Position numbers and translations under genes: made by a program. The notes under the pieces were generated by a model that worked only from the letters and a program-made list of their open reading frames with translations, was not told the origin of the DNA and did not search any database. This document shows positions 7,048 through 14,521 of a stretch of DNA of 64,000 nt, one piece after another. Origin of the DNA: Streptomyces shenzhenensis (GTDB taxonomy: Bacteria > Actinomycetota > Actinomycetes > Streptomycetales > Streptomycetaceae); the NCBI RefSeq assembly GCF_021462265.1, contig NZ_JAJONF010000024.1, positions 82,282-146,281 on the forward strand, read 5' to 3'. The first letter of the stretch is position 1; each line of letters begins with the position of its first letter.

Positions 7048-8535
7048 CTACTTTCCCAGCCTGTTGGCCGTGTGCACGGCCCGCAGGACCGCCGCCGCCT
7101 TGTTGCGGCACTCCTGGTCCTCGGCTGCCGGGTCGGAATCGGCGACGATGCCGGCGCCCGCCTGGACGTACGCCGTGCCGTCGCGGAGCAGGGCGGTGCG
7201 GATGGCGATGGCGGTGTCGGAGTCGCCGGCGAAGTCGAGGTAGCCGACGCAGCCGCCGTACAGCCCCCTTCTGGACGGCTCCAGTTCGTCGATGATCTGC
7301 ATCGCCCGGGGCTTGGGGGCGCCGGAGAGGGTGCCGGCCGGGAAGCAGGCGGTGAGGACGTCGAAGGCGGTGCGGCCCCCGGCGACCTTTCCGGTGACCG
7401 TCGAGACGATGTGCATGACGTGCGAGTACCGCTCGACGGACATGAAGTCGACGACCTCGACGGAGCCCGGCTCGCAGACCCGCCCCAGGTCGTTGCGCCC
7501 GAGGTCGACGAGCATCAGGTGCTCGGCGCGCTCCTTGGGGTCGGCCAGCAGTTCCTCGGCGAGGGCCTGGTCCTCCTGCGGGGTGGCCCCGCGCGGCCGG
7601 GTGCCGGCGATGGGGTGCACCATGGCCTGCCCGCCCTCGACCTTGACCAGCGCCTCGGGGCTGGATCCCACGACGTCGAAGCCGTCGAAGCGGAAGAGGT
7701 ACATGTACGGCGACGGGTTGGTGGCCCTGAGGACCCGGTAGACGTCCAGCGCACTGGCCGTGCACGGGGTCTCGAAGCGCTGGGAGGGGACGACCTGGAA
7801 GGCCTCGCCCGCGCGGATGCGCTCCTTGATGTCCTCGACGGCCGTCTGGAAGTCGGGGCCGCCCCACAGCGCGGTGTACTCGGGGAGTTCGGAGGGCGGC
7901 AGGACGGCGGGCGGCTGGGCGACCGGGCGGGAGAGGTCCGCCTCCATTGCGTCCAGGCGGGCCACGGCGTCGGCGTGGGCCTCGTCCACGCCGGTGTCGA
8001 GGTCGTTGTGGTTGATCGCGTTGGCGATCAGCAGGACCGAGCCCTCCCAGTGGTCCATGACGGCGAGGTCGCTGGTGAGGAGCATGGTCAGCTCGGGGAG
8101 CCCGAGGTCGTCGCGCTCGCCCGGGCCGATCTTCTCCAGGCGGCGCACGATGTCGTAGCCGAGGTAGCCGACCATGCCGCCGGTGAAGGGGGGCAGTTCC
8201 TGGGTGTGCGGGGTGTGCAGGGCCTCGATGGTGGCGCGCAGGGCGGCCAGCGGGTCGCCGTCGACGGGCACGCCGACCGGCGGGGTGCCGAGCCAGTGGG
8301 CCTGGCCGTCGCGGGCGGTGAGGGTGGCGGCGGAGCGGACGCCGATGAAGGAGTACCGAGACCACTGGTACGCCGTACGGCCGTTCTCGGCGGACTCCAG
8401 CAGGAAGGTGCCGGGGCGCTCGGCGGCGAGCTTGCGGTAGAGCGCGACCGGGGTGTCGCCGTCGGCGAGGAGCTTGCGGGTGACCGGGATGACACGCCGG
8501 TCGGTCGCGAGCTTGCGGAAGGTCTCGAGGTCCAT
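7048..8535 (-). CDS. trpE: Anthranilate synthase component I
   Basis: TrpE converts chorismate to anthranilate using ammonia from a glutaminase subunit. No trpG lies in this window. The 495-aa protein has the N-terminal Anth_synt_I_N domain, including the feedback element LLES (residues 45-48), which indicates tryptophan inhibition. The C-terminal chorismate-binding domain carries PSPYMYLFRF, PIAGTRPRG, LVDLGRNDLGR, TLSGAPKPRAM and QAGAGIVADSDP. It starts 11 nt after hisI stops, so hisI and trpE are very likely one transcript. Confidence 0.97.
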   Translation of the reverse strand: MDLETFRKLATDRRVIPVTRKLLADGDTPVALYRKLAAERPGTFLLESAENGRTAYQWSRYSFIGVRSAATLTARDGQAHWLGTPPVGVPVDGDPLAALRATIEALHTPHTQELPPFTGGMVGYLGYDIVRRLEKIGPGERDDLGLPELTMLLTSDLAVMDHWEGSVLLIANAINHNDLDTGVDEAHADAVARLDAMEADLSRPVAQPPAVLPPSELPEYTALWGGPDFQTAVEDIKERIRAGEAFQVVPSQRFETPCTASALDVYRVLRATNPSPYMYLFRFDGFDVVGSSPEALVKVEGGQAMVHPIAGTRPRGATPQEDQALAEELLADPKERAEHLMLVDLGRNDLGRVCEPGSVEVVDFMSVERYSHVMHIVSTVTGKVAGGRTAFDVLTACFPAGTLSGAPKPRAMQIIDELEPSRRGLYGGCVGYLDFAGDSDTAIAIRTALLRDGTAYVQAGAGIVADSDPAAEDQECRNKAAAVLRAVHTANRLGK

Positions 8536-8546
8536 GGCGGCAGACC

Positions 8547-8960
8547 TTACTGATCGGAGGACGGGACGCCGGAACCGGCGCCGTCCCTGCGGAGCACGTC
8601 GGCGTCGAAGCAGGTGCGGTCACCGGTGTGGCAGGCGGCGCCGACCTGGTCGACCTTGACCAGCACGGTGTCGGCGTCGCAGTCGAGGGCGACGGACTTG
8701 ACCCACTGGAAGTGGCCGGAGGTGTCGCCCTTGACCCAGTACTCCTGGCGGCTGCGCGACCAGTAGGTGCAGCGTCCGGTGGTGAGGGTCCGGTGCAGCG
8801 CCTCGTCGTCCATCCAGCCGAGCATCAGTACCTCGCCGGTGTCGTACTGCTGGGCGATGGCGGGCAGGAGTCCGTCGGCGCTGCGCTTGAGGCGGGCTGC
8901 GATCTCCGGGGCGAGGCCACTGGACGGGGGCGTGCCTGTCGTACCGGTCGTACTGGTCAT
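8547..8960 (-). CDS. hisI: Phosphoribosyl-AMP cyclohydrolase
   Basis: HisI opens the adenine ring of PR-AMP in the third step of histidine synthesis. The protein has about 137 aa. Motifs are MLGWMDDEAL, YWSRSRQEYWVKG and the metal-binding stretch DCDADTVLVKVDQVGAACHTGDRTCF with its conserved Asp and Cys residues. There is no fused HisE domain. I chose the ATG at 8960 (MTSTTG); ATGs at 8969 and 8984 are alternatives. It is separated from the his operon (10128-15843) and sits directly ahead of trpE. Confidence 0.95.
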   Translation of the reverse strand: MTSTTGTTGTPPSSGLAPEIAARLKRSADGLLPAIAQQYDTGEVLMLGWMDDEALHRTLTTGRCTYWSRSRQEYWVKGDTSGHFQWVKSVALDCDADTVLVKVDQVGAACHTGDRTCFDADVLRRDGAGSGVPSSDQ

Positions 8961-9030
8961 GGGAGCCATTGTGCCGCGCGGCACCGACAGTCACGGTCCG
9001 TGTCCACTGTCCGGACGGTGAGTGTGGTCG

Positions 9031-9036
9031 TAGGCT
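9031..9036 (+). promoter_or_regulatory. Candidate -10 element for a leaderless transcript
   Basis: TAGGCT ends 6 nt before the ATG at 9043, so transcription would begin at or next to the A of the start codon. No Shine-Dalgarno is present. The same hexamer precedes the gene at 18879. Leaderless mRNAs are common in Streptomyces. No clear -35 is visible. Confidence 0.4.
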
Positions 9037-9042
9037 GGCGGT

Positions 9043-9678
9043 ATGTCGACCTTCGCCAAGCGTGAACGGCTTCTGCTCGCCGACCTCTTGGAGACCGCCG
9101 GTCCCGAGGCACCGACCCTCTGCGAGGGCTGGACCACCCGTGATCTGGCCGCGCACGTGGTGGTGCGCGAACGCCGGCCGGACGCGGCCGGGGGCACGGT
9201 GATCAAGCAGCTGGCGCCGCGGCTGGAGAAGGTGACGGCCGAGTTCGCGGCGAAGCCGTACGAGGAGCTGATCCAGCTGATCCGCACCGGCCCGCCGCGG
9301 TTCTCGCCGTTCCAGCTCAAGCAGGTGGACGAGGCGGCGAACACGGTCGAGTTCTACGTGCACGCCGAGGACGTCCGCCGGGCCCAGCCGGACTGGTCGG
9401 CGCGGGAGCTGGACCCGGTCTTCCAGGACGCCCTGTGGTCCCGTCTGGAGCGCACCGCCCGGCTGCTCGGCCGGGGTGTGCCGACGGGCCTGGTGCTGCG
9501 CCGCCCGGACGGCCAGACGGCGGTCGCCCACCGCGGTGCCCCGGTGGTGACGGTGACCGGCGAGCCCTCCGAGCTGCTGATGTTCGCCTTCGGCCGGCAG
9601 AGCACGGCCAGGGTCGACGTGGCCGGCGACGAGAACGCGATCGCCAAGCTGACCGAGTCCAGGAAGCTGGGCATCTGA
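9043..9678 (+). CDS. TIGR03085-family (mycothiol maleylpyruvate isomerase-like) protein
   Basis: The 211-aa protein has a DinB/MDMPI-type helical N-terminus (RERLLLADLLE, LCEGWTTRDLAAHVVVRERRPD) with His39 of AHVV as a likely metal ligand. A second histidine-containing helix, ANTVEFYVHAEDVRRAQ, resembles metal-dependent or thiol-dependent enzymes of the maleylpyruvate isomerase superfamily. The C-terminal part is SCP2-like. Actual substrate is unknown. It is divergent from hisI and 10 nt upstream of the VOC gene, with which it probably forms a two-gene operon. Confidence 0.85.
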   Translation: MSTFAKRERLLLADLLETAGPEAPTLCEGWTTRDLAAHVVVRERRPDAAGGTVIKQLAPRLEKVTAEFAAKPYEELIQLIRTGPPRFSPFQLKQVDEAANTVEFYVHAEDVRRAQPDWSARELDPVFQDALWSRLERTARLLGRGVPTGLVLRRPDGQTAVAHRGAPVVTVTGEPSELLMFAFGRQSTARVDVAGDENAIAKLTESRKLGI

Positions 9679-9688
9679 GGAGCCCGCC

Positions 9689-10087
9689 GTGATCAAGGTC
9701 GCGATGACGAGCGTGTACGTGGACGACGTGCCGAAGGCGCACGCCTTCTACACCGACGTCCTCGGCTTCGAGACCCGCACCTGTCTGGACCTGGGCGGCG
9801 GCACCCCGTTCATCACGGTCGGCGCGCCGCAGGGCGCCCAGCCGGACCTGCAGCTCCTGCTGGAACCGGGCCATGGCCCCCTCGCGGACCCGTACCGCAA
9901 GGCCGTGTACGAGGCGGGCCTGCCGGCGATCGTCTTCTCCGTCGACGACCTCCGTTCGGAGTACGACCGCCTGCGCGCCCTGGGCGTCCGCTTCCCGCAC
10001 GGGCCGCGGGACCAGGGCCCGGTGATCGCCGCCGTCCTCGACGACACGGTCGGCAACCTGATCCAGCTCACCCAGCCGAAGGGCTGA
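9689..10087 (+). CDS. VOC-family (glyoxalase/bleomycin-resistance fold) protein
   Basis: The 132-aa protein is one VOC module pair. A first strand-helix unit, VAMTSVYVDDVPKAHAFYTDVLGF, is followed by a second, AIVFSVDDLRSEYDRLRALGV, and the closing strand DTVGNLIQLTQ. Residues typical of metal sites (His15 and a Gln near the C-terminus) are partly present, so it could be a dioxygenase, isomerase or binding protein. GTG start at 9689 with GAGGAG 7 nt upstream. Confidence 0.88.
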   Translation: MIKVAMTSVYVDDVPKAHAFYTDVLGFETRTCLDLGGGTPFITVGAPQGAQPDLQLLLEPGHGPLADPYRKAVYEAGLPAIVFSVDDLRSEYDRLRALGVRFPHGPRDQGPVIAAVLDDTVGNLIQLTQPKG

Positions 10088-10127
10088 CCGCCGTCAGCGG
10101 GGCGGCCCGGCCACGGCCGGCGTGGCG

Positions 10128-10898
10128 TCACCGCACCGGGTGCCCCGCCTCGCGCAGGGTCTGCTTGACCTCGCCGATCCGCAGGTCGCCGAAGTGGAAG
10201 ACGGAGGCGGCGAGGACCGCGTCCGCGCCCGCCGCGACGGCCGGGGGGAAGTGGGAGAGGGCGCCGGCGCCACCGGAGGCGATGACCGGGACGGTGACGT
10301 GCTTGCGGACGGCGGCGATCATTTCGAGGTCGTAGCCGTCCTTGGTGCCGTCCGCGTCCATCGAGTTGAGCAGGATCTCGCCCGCGCCCAGCTCGGCGGC
10401 CCGGTGCGCCCACTCGACCGCGTCGATGCCGGTGCCGCGGCGGCCGCCGTGGGTGGTGACCTCGAAGGAGGCGGGCGAGCCACCGCGGGAGGGGGTGCGG
10501 CGGGCGTCGACCGACAGGACCAGGACCTGGCGGCCGAAGCGTTCCGCGATCTCGCGGATCAGGTCGGGGCGGGCGATGGCCGCCGTGTTGACGCCCACCT
10601 TGTCCGCGCCGGCGCGCAGCAGCTTGTCGACGTCCTCGGCGGCGCGGACGCCACCGCCCACCGTCAGCGGGATGAACACCTGCTCGGCCGTACGGCGCAC
10701 CACGTCGTAGGTGGTCTCCCGGTCGCCGGAGGACGCGGTGATGTCCAGGAAGGTCAGCTCGTCGGCGCCCTCCGCGTCGTACACCTTGGCCATCTCGACC
10801 GGGTCGCCCGCGTCACGCAGGTTCTGGAAGTTGACGCCCTTGACGACCCGGCCGTTGTCCACGTCCAGGCAGGGGATGACTCGGACCGCCAGAGTCAT
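10128..10898 (-). CDS. hisF: Imidazole glycerol phosphate synthase cyclase subunit
   Basis: HisF uses ammonia delivered by HisH to turn PRFAR into imidazole glycerol phosphate and AICAR. It is a 256-aa TIM barrel. Catalytic Asp12 (VIPCLDVDNG) and Asp131 (VLSVDARR) are present, as are the phosphate loops TVGGGVRA and IASGGAGAL. The ATG at 10898 overlaps the stop of the RidA-like gene by 4 nt. It is the last gene of the his operon. Confidence 0.97.
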   Translation of the reverse strand: MTLAVRVIPCLDVDNGRVVKGVNFQNLRDAGDPVEMAKVYDAEGADELTFLDITASSGDRETTYDVVRRTAEQVFIPLTVGGGVRAAEDVDKLLRAGADKVGVNTAAIARPDLIREIAERFGRQVLVLSVDARRTPSRGGSPASFEVTTHGGRRGTGIDAVEWAHRAAELGAGEILLNSMDADGTKDGYDLEMIAAVRKHVTVPVIASGGAGALSHFPPAVAAGADAVLAASVFHFGDLRIGEVKQTLREAGHPVR

Positions 10899-11299
10899 GA
10901 ATCCACGGCTCCTCTGTATGCCTCTAGCTCTGCCTCGACCAGGATGCGCGGGTCGACGAAGCCGGTCACCACGACGAACGTGGTCACCGGGCGCACCGGG
11001 TCGAAGACCTCCTTGTGGGCGCGTCCCACCGCGTCCATGTCGCGCGCGTGCGCGAGGAACAGGCGGGTGCGGATCACGGACTCCGGTCCCAGCCCGAACT
11101 CCGCGATCGCCTCCAGGGCGGTGGCGAAGGCCACCTTGGCCTGCTCGTACGGGTCGCCCTCCCCGTACAGCACGGTGCCCTTGAAGGACGTCGTACCGCC
11201 CACCAGCACCCGGTCGCCCGCCGCGACGGCGCGGGCGAAACCGAAGGTCTCCTCCCAGGGACTTTCGCTCTGCACGCGCCGTACGGCCTCTGACGTCAT
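10895..11299 (-). CDS. RidA-family (YjgF/YER057c/UK114) protein
   Basis: This 134-aa single-domain chorismate-mutase-like fold protein has RidA features: VGGTTSFKGT, a VIRTRLFLAHARDMDAVGRAHKEVF helix region, and the C-terminal DPRILVEAELEAY. The last carries the arginine that binds the carboxylate of enamine/imine substrates, and the following Glu. RidA deaminates reactive enamines such as 2-aminoacrylate from PLP enzymes. Whether this paralogue is a true deaminase is not shown. It overlaps both neighbours (priA stop and hisF start) by ATGA, so it is fully embedded in the his operon. Confidence 0.85.
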   Translation of the reverse strand: MTSEAVRRVQSESPWEETFGFARAVAAGDRVLVGGTTSFKGTVLYGEGDPYEQAKVAFATALEAIAEFGLGPESVIRTRLFLAHARDMDAVGRAHKEVFDPVRPVTTFVVVTGFVDPRILVEAELEAYRGAVDS

Positions 11300-12021
11300 C
11301 GGGACACAGCCTCCAGAGCCTCTTCCAAGGTGAACGCCTTGGCGTACAGAGCCTTTCCGACGATGGCGCCCTCGACACCGAGGGGTACCAGGTCGGCCAG
11401 GGCCCGCAGGTCGTCCAGTGACGACACGCCGCCGGAGGCCACGACCGGCCGGTCCGTCGCCGCGCACACGTTGCGCAGCAGTTCCAGGTTCGGGCCCTGG
11501 AGGGTGCCGTCCTTGGCGATGTCGGTGACGACGTAGCGCGCGCAGCCCTCCTTGTCGAGGCGGGCGAGCGTCTCGTAGAGGTCGCCGCCGTCGCGGGTCC
11601 AGCCGCGGCCCCTGAGGGTCGTACCGCGCACGTCCAGGCCGACGGCGATCTTGTCGCCGTGCTCGGCGATGACCTTGGCGACCCACTCCGGGGTCTCCAG
11701 GGCGGCCGTGCCGAGGTTCACCCGGGTGCAGCCGGTGGCGAGCGCGGCGGCCAGGGTGGCGTCGTCGCGGATGCCGCCGGACAGCTCGACCCTGATGTCC
11801 ATCGCCTCGGTGACCTCGGCGACCAGTGCCCGGTTGTCGCCGGTGCCGAACGCCGCGTCCAGGTCGACCAGGTGCAGCCACTCGGCGCCCGACCGCTGCC
11901 AGGCGAGGGCGGCCTCCAGCGGGGAGCCGTAGGAGGTCTCGGTCCCGGACTCGCCGTGCACGAGGCGCACGGCCTGGCCGTCGCGGACGTCGACGGCGGG
12001 AAGGAGTTCGAGCTTGCTCAC
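11296..12021 (-). CDS. priA: Bifunctional HisA/TrpF isomerase PriA
   Basis: PriA isomerises both ProFAR (histidine pathway) and phosphoribosyl anthranilate (tryptophan pathway). It is a 241-aa HisA-like barrel with Asp11 (LLPAVDVRDG) and Asp130 (AVGLDVRG), the two acid/base residues of actinobacterial PriA, plus RGRGWTRDGGDLYE. No trpF occurs in this window, and actinomycetes of this group normally lack one, so the dual assignment follows from family knowledge. Its GTG at 12021 overlaps the hisH stop (GTGA), and its stop overlaps the RidA-like ATG. Confidence 0.95.
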   Translation of the reverse strand: MSKLELLPAVDVRDGQAVRLVHGESGTETSYGSPLEAALAWQRSGAEWLHLVDLDAAFGTGDNRALVAEVTEAMDIRVELSGGIRDDATLAAALATGCTRVNLGTAALETPEWVAKVIAEHGDKIAVGLDVRGTTLRGRGWTRDGGDLYETLARLDKEGCARYVVTDIAKDGTLQGPNLELLRNVCAATDRPVVASGGVSSLDDLRALADLVPLGVEGAIVGKALYAKAFTLEEALEAVSR

Positions 12022-12659
12022 AGTGTTCCGATCCAGTTGGTGAGGAGCTGGGCGCCGGCGTCGCCGGACTTCTCGGGGTGGAACTGGGTGGCCCACAGCG
12101 CGCCGTTCTCCACGGCGGCCACGAACGGCTTGCCGTGCGTCGTCCAGGTCACCAGCGGCGCCCGCAGCGCGGCGTTGTGCGTCTCCAGCGACCAGTCGTG
12201 GACGGCGTAGGAGTGCACGAAGTAGAAGCGCGCGTCGGCGTCCAGGCCGGCGAACAGCTCGGAGCCGGCCGGTGCGTCCACGGTGTTCCAGCCCATGTGG
12301 GGGACGATCTCGGCCTGGAGCGGCTCGACCGAGCCGGGCCACTCGTCGAGGCCGTCGGTCTCCACGCCGTGCTCGATGCCGCGCGCGAACAGGATCTGCA
12401 TGCCGACGCAGATGCCCATCACCGGCCGCCCGCCGGACAGCCGGCGGTCGATGATCCAGTCCCCGCGCGCCCCGCGCAGGCCCGCCATGCAGGCGGCGAA
12501 GGCGCCGACGCCCGGCACCAGCAGGCCGTCCGCGTTCATGGCCTTGTCGAAGTCACGGGTGATCTCGACGTCGGCCCCGGCACGGGCGAGGGCGCGCTCG
12601 GCGGACCGGACGTTGCCGAAGCCGTAGTCGAAGACCACCACACGCTTGGGAGCGGTCAA
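12018..12659 (-). CDS. hisH: Imidazole glycerol phosphate synthase glutaminase subunit
   Basis: HisH hydrolyses glutamine and feeds ammonia to HisF. It is about 213 aa, a class I glutamine amidotransferase. The nucleophile Cys is in GICVGMQILF and the His/Glu pair in QFHPEKSG; FDYGFGNVRS is at the N-terminus. I place the start at the TTG at 12659: GGAGG lies 7 nt upstream and the TTG overlaps the TGA of the preceding 54-aa gene (TTGA). The GTG at 12665 sits directly against the Shine-Dalgarno and is less likely. Confidence 0.93.
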   Translation of the reverse strand: MTAPKRVVVFDYGFGNVRSAERALARAGADVEITRDFDKAMNADGLLVPGVGAFAACMAGLRGARGDWIIDRRLSGGRPVMGICVGMQILFARGIEHGVETDGLDEWPGSVEPLQAEIVPHMGWNTVDAPAGSELFAGLDADARFYFVHSYAVHDWSLETHNAALRAPLVTWTTHGKPFVAAVENGALWATQFHPEKSGDAGAQLLTNWIGTL

Positions 12660-12820
12660 TTCCACACCTCCAGCCTCATGACGCCCGCCACCAGGCACAT
12701 CGCGGCGCCGATCGAGAGCAGCACGATCAGGCTGGTGGGCATCTTCTGCTTGACGAAGGAGATGATTCCGCCGACCAGGAAGAGGCCGACGACGATCAGG
12801 ATGGTGGACAGCCCGGTCAT
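12656..12820 (-). CDS. 54-aa two-helix membrane protein within the his operon
   Basis: A complete small ORF lies between hisB and hisH: ATG at 12820, TGA at 12658-12656. The product is almost entirely two hydrophobic helices (residues about 5-21, start MTGLSTILIVVGLF, and 30-48, LIVLLSIGAAMCL) separated by a basic turn, SFVKQKMPT. It ends RLEVWN. It lies 4 nt after hisB in gene order, and its stop overlaps the hisH TTG start, so it fits the coupling pattern of the operon. I do not recognise a named family. A role in membrane association of the His enzymes or in regulation would be speculation. Confidence 0.8.
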   Translation of the reverse strand: MTGLSTILIVVGLFLVGGIISFVKQKMPTSLIVLLSIGAAMCLVAGVMRLEVWN

Positions 12821-12824
12821 GGCT

Positions 12825-13418
12825 TTACAGCGCGCCCTTCGTCGAGGGGAGGATGCCAGCCGCGCGCGGGTCGCGCTCCGAGGCGTAGCGCAGCGCCCTG
12901 GCGAGCGCCTTGAACTGGCATTCCACGATGTGGTGTGCGTTGCGCCCGTAGGGCACGTGCACGTGGAGTGCGACCTGGGCCTGGGCCACGAAGGACTCCA
13001 GGATGTGCCGGGTCATGGTGGTGTCGTACTCGCCGATCATCGGGGCCATGTTCTCCGGCTCCGTGTGCACGAGGTACGGGCGGCCGGACAGGTCGACGGT
13101 GACCTGGGCGAGGGACTCGTCCAGCGGGACCGTGCAGTTGCCGAAGCGGTAGATGCCCACCTTGTCGCCGAGGGCCTGCTTGAAGGCGGCGCCGAGGGCG
13201 AGGGCGGTGTCCTCGATGGTGTGGTGCGAGTCGATGTGCAGGTCGCCGTCGGTCTTCACGGTGAGGTCGAACAGGCCGTGCCGGCCGAGCTGGTCGAGCA
13301 TGTGGTCGTAGAAGCCGACGCCGGTGGCGATGTCGGTCCTGCCGGTGCCGTCGAGGTCGATCTCGACGAGGACCGCGGTCTCCTTGGTGGTGCGCTCCAC
13401 GCGCCCTACGCGGGTCAT
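12825..13418 (-). CDS. hisB: Imidazoleglycerol-phosphate dehydratase
   Basis: HisB dehydrates imidazole glycerol phosphate to imidazole acetol phosphate. It is a 197-aa monofunctional enzyme without the phosphatase domain. The Mn-binding repeats are DSHHTIEDTALALG and GRNAHHIVECQFKALARAL, plus GFYDHMLDQL near the N-terminus. The ATG at 13418 overlaps the hisC stop (ATGA). Confidence 0.98.
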   Translation of the reverse strand: MTRVGRVERTTKETAVLVEIDLDGTGRTDIATGVGFYDHMLDQLGRHGLFDLTVKTDGDLHIDSHHTIEDTALALGAAFKQALGDKVGIYRFGNCTVPLDESLAQVTVDLSGRPYLVHTEPENMAPMIGEYDTTMTRHILESFVAQAQVALHVHVPYGRNAHHIVECQFKALARALRYASERDPRAAGILPSTKGAL

Positions 13419-14521
13419 GCGTCCAGCTCCTTCTTGACTTCACGTACCGCGTCGAGGAACGCGTCGTTCTCTTCGGGGGTTCCGGCGGACACCCGCAGGA
13501 AGCCGGGCACGCCGTTGTCGCGGACGAGGACGCCCCTCTCGAGGATCCGCTGCCACACCGCGTGCGGGTCCTCGAACCGGCCGAACTGTACGAAGTTGGC
13601 GTCGGACTCGGTGACTTCGAGGCCCGCCGCGCGCAGCTCGGCGACCAGCCGGTCCCGCTCGGCCTTCAGCTGTTCGACGTACTTCAGCAGCGTGTCGGTG
13701 TGCTCCAGGGCCGCCAGCGCGGTCGCCTGGGTGATCGCCGACAGGTGGTACGGCAGCCGTACGAGCTGGACCGCGTCGACCACCGCGGGGTCCGCGGCGA
13801 GGTAGCCGAGGCGCAGCCCGGCCGCGCCGAACGCCTTCGACATGGTCCGGGAGACGACGAGATTCGGCCGACCTTCGAGCAGCGGCAGCAGCGAGGCGCC
13901 GTGACTGAACTCGACGTAGGCCTCGTCGACGATCACCATCGACGGCTTGGCGGCCTGGGCGGCCGCGTAGAGCGCGAGGACCGTCTCGGGCGGCACCGCG
14001 TTGCCCGTGGGGTTGTTGGGAGTGGTGATGAAGACGACGTCCGGCTTGTGCTCGGCGACGGCCGCCGAGGCCGCCGCGACGTCGAGGGTGAAGTCCTCGT
14101 TGCGGGGGCCGGAGATCCAGCGGGTGCCGGTGGAGCGGGAGATGAGCGAGTGCATCGAGTAGGACGGCTCGAAGCCGATCGCCGTACGGCCCGGTCCGCC
14201 GAAGGTCTGCAGCAGTTGCTGGATGACCTCGTTGGAGCCGTTGGCCGCCCACACGTTCTCGACGGAGAGCGGGTGGTTGCCGGTCTTCGTCAGGTACCTG
14301 GCCAGCTCGGTGCGGAGCTGGACGGCGTCCCGGTCGGGGTAGCGGTTCAGGCCACGGGCGGCCTCGCGCACCCGCTCCGCGATCCGCTCGACCAGCGGTT
14401 CGGGCAGCGGGTACGGGTTCTCGTTGGTGTTCAGCCGTACCGGAACGTCCAGCTGGGGCGCGCCGTAGGGGGACTTGCCGCGCAGCTCGTCCCGTACGGG
14501 GAGATCGTCGATGCCTGTCAC
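13415..14521 (-). CDS. hisC: Histidinol-phosphate aminotransferase
   Basis: HisC transaminates imidazole acetol phosphate to histidinol phosphate with PLP. It is about 368 aa, fold-type I. Motifs are RLNTNENPYPLP, AANGSNEVIQ, TPNNPTGN, IVDEAYVEF and the PLP lysine in SRTMSKAFGAAGLRLGY. The GTG at 14521 overlaps the hisD stop (GTGA, 14518-14521). The frame stays open far upstream inside hisD, but that part has no coding character for this family. Confidence 0.97.
   Translation of the reverse strand: MTGIDDLPVRDELRGKSPYGAPQLDVPVRLNTNENPYPLPEPLVERIAERVREAARGLNRYPDRDAVQLRTELARYLTKTGNHPLSVENVWAANGSNEVIQQLLQTFGGPGRTAIGFEPSYSMHSLISRSTGTRWISGPRNEDFTLDVAAASAAVAEHKPDVVFITTPNNPTGNAVPPETVLALYAAAQAAKPSMVIVDEAYVEFSHGASLLPLLEGRPNLVVSRTMSKAFGAAGLRLGYLAADPAVVDAVQLVRLPYHLSAITQATALAALEHTDTLLKYVEQLKAERDRLVAELRAAGLEVTESDANFVQFGRFEDPHAVWQRILERGVLVRDNGVPGFLRVSAGTPEENDAFLDAVREVKKELDA

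Noticed and set aside
6571..8553. A 660-codon plus-strand frame opposite trpE.
   Set aside because: It is the antisense shadow of trpE and the Trp_oprn_chp gene, Gly/Val/Arg-rich without motifs.
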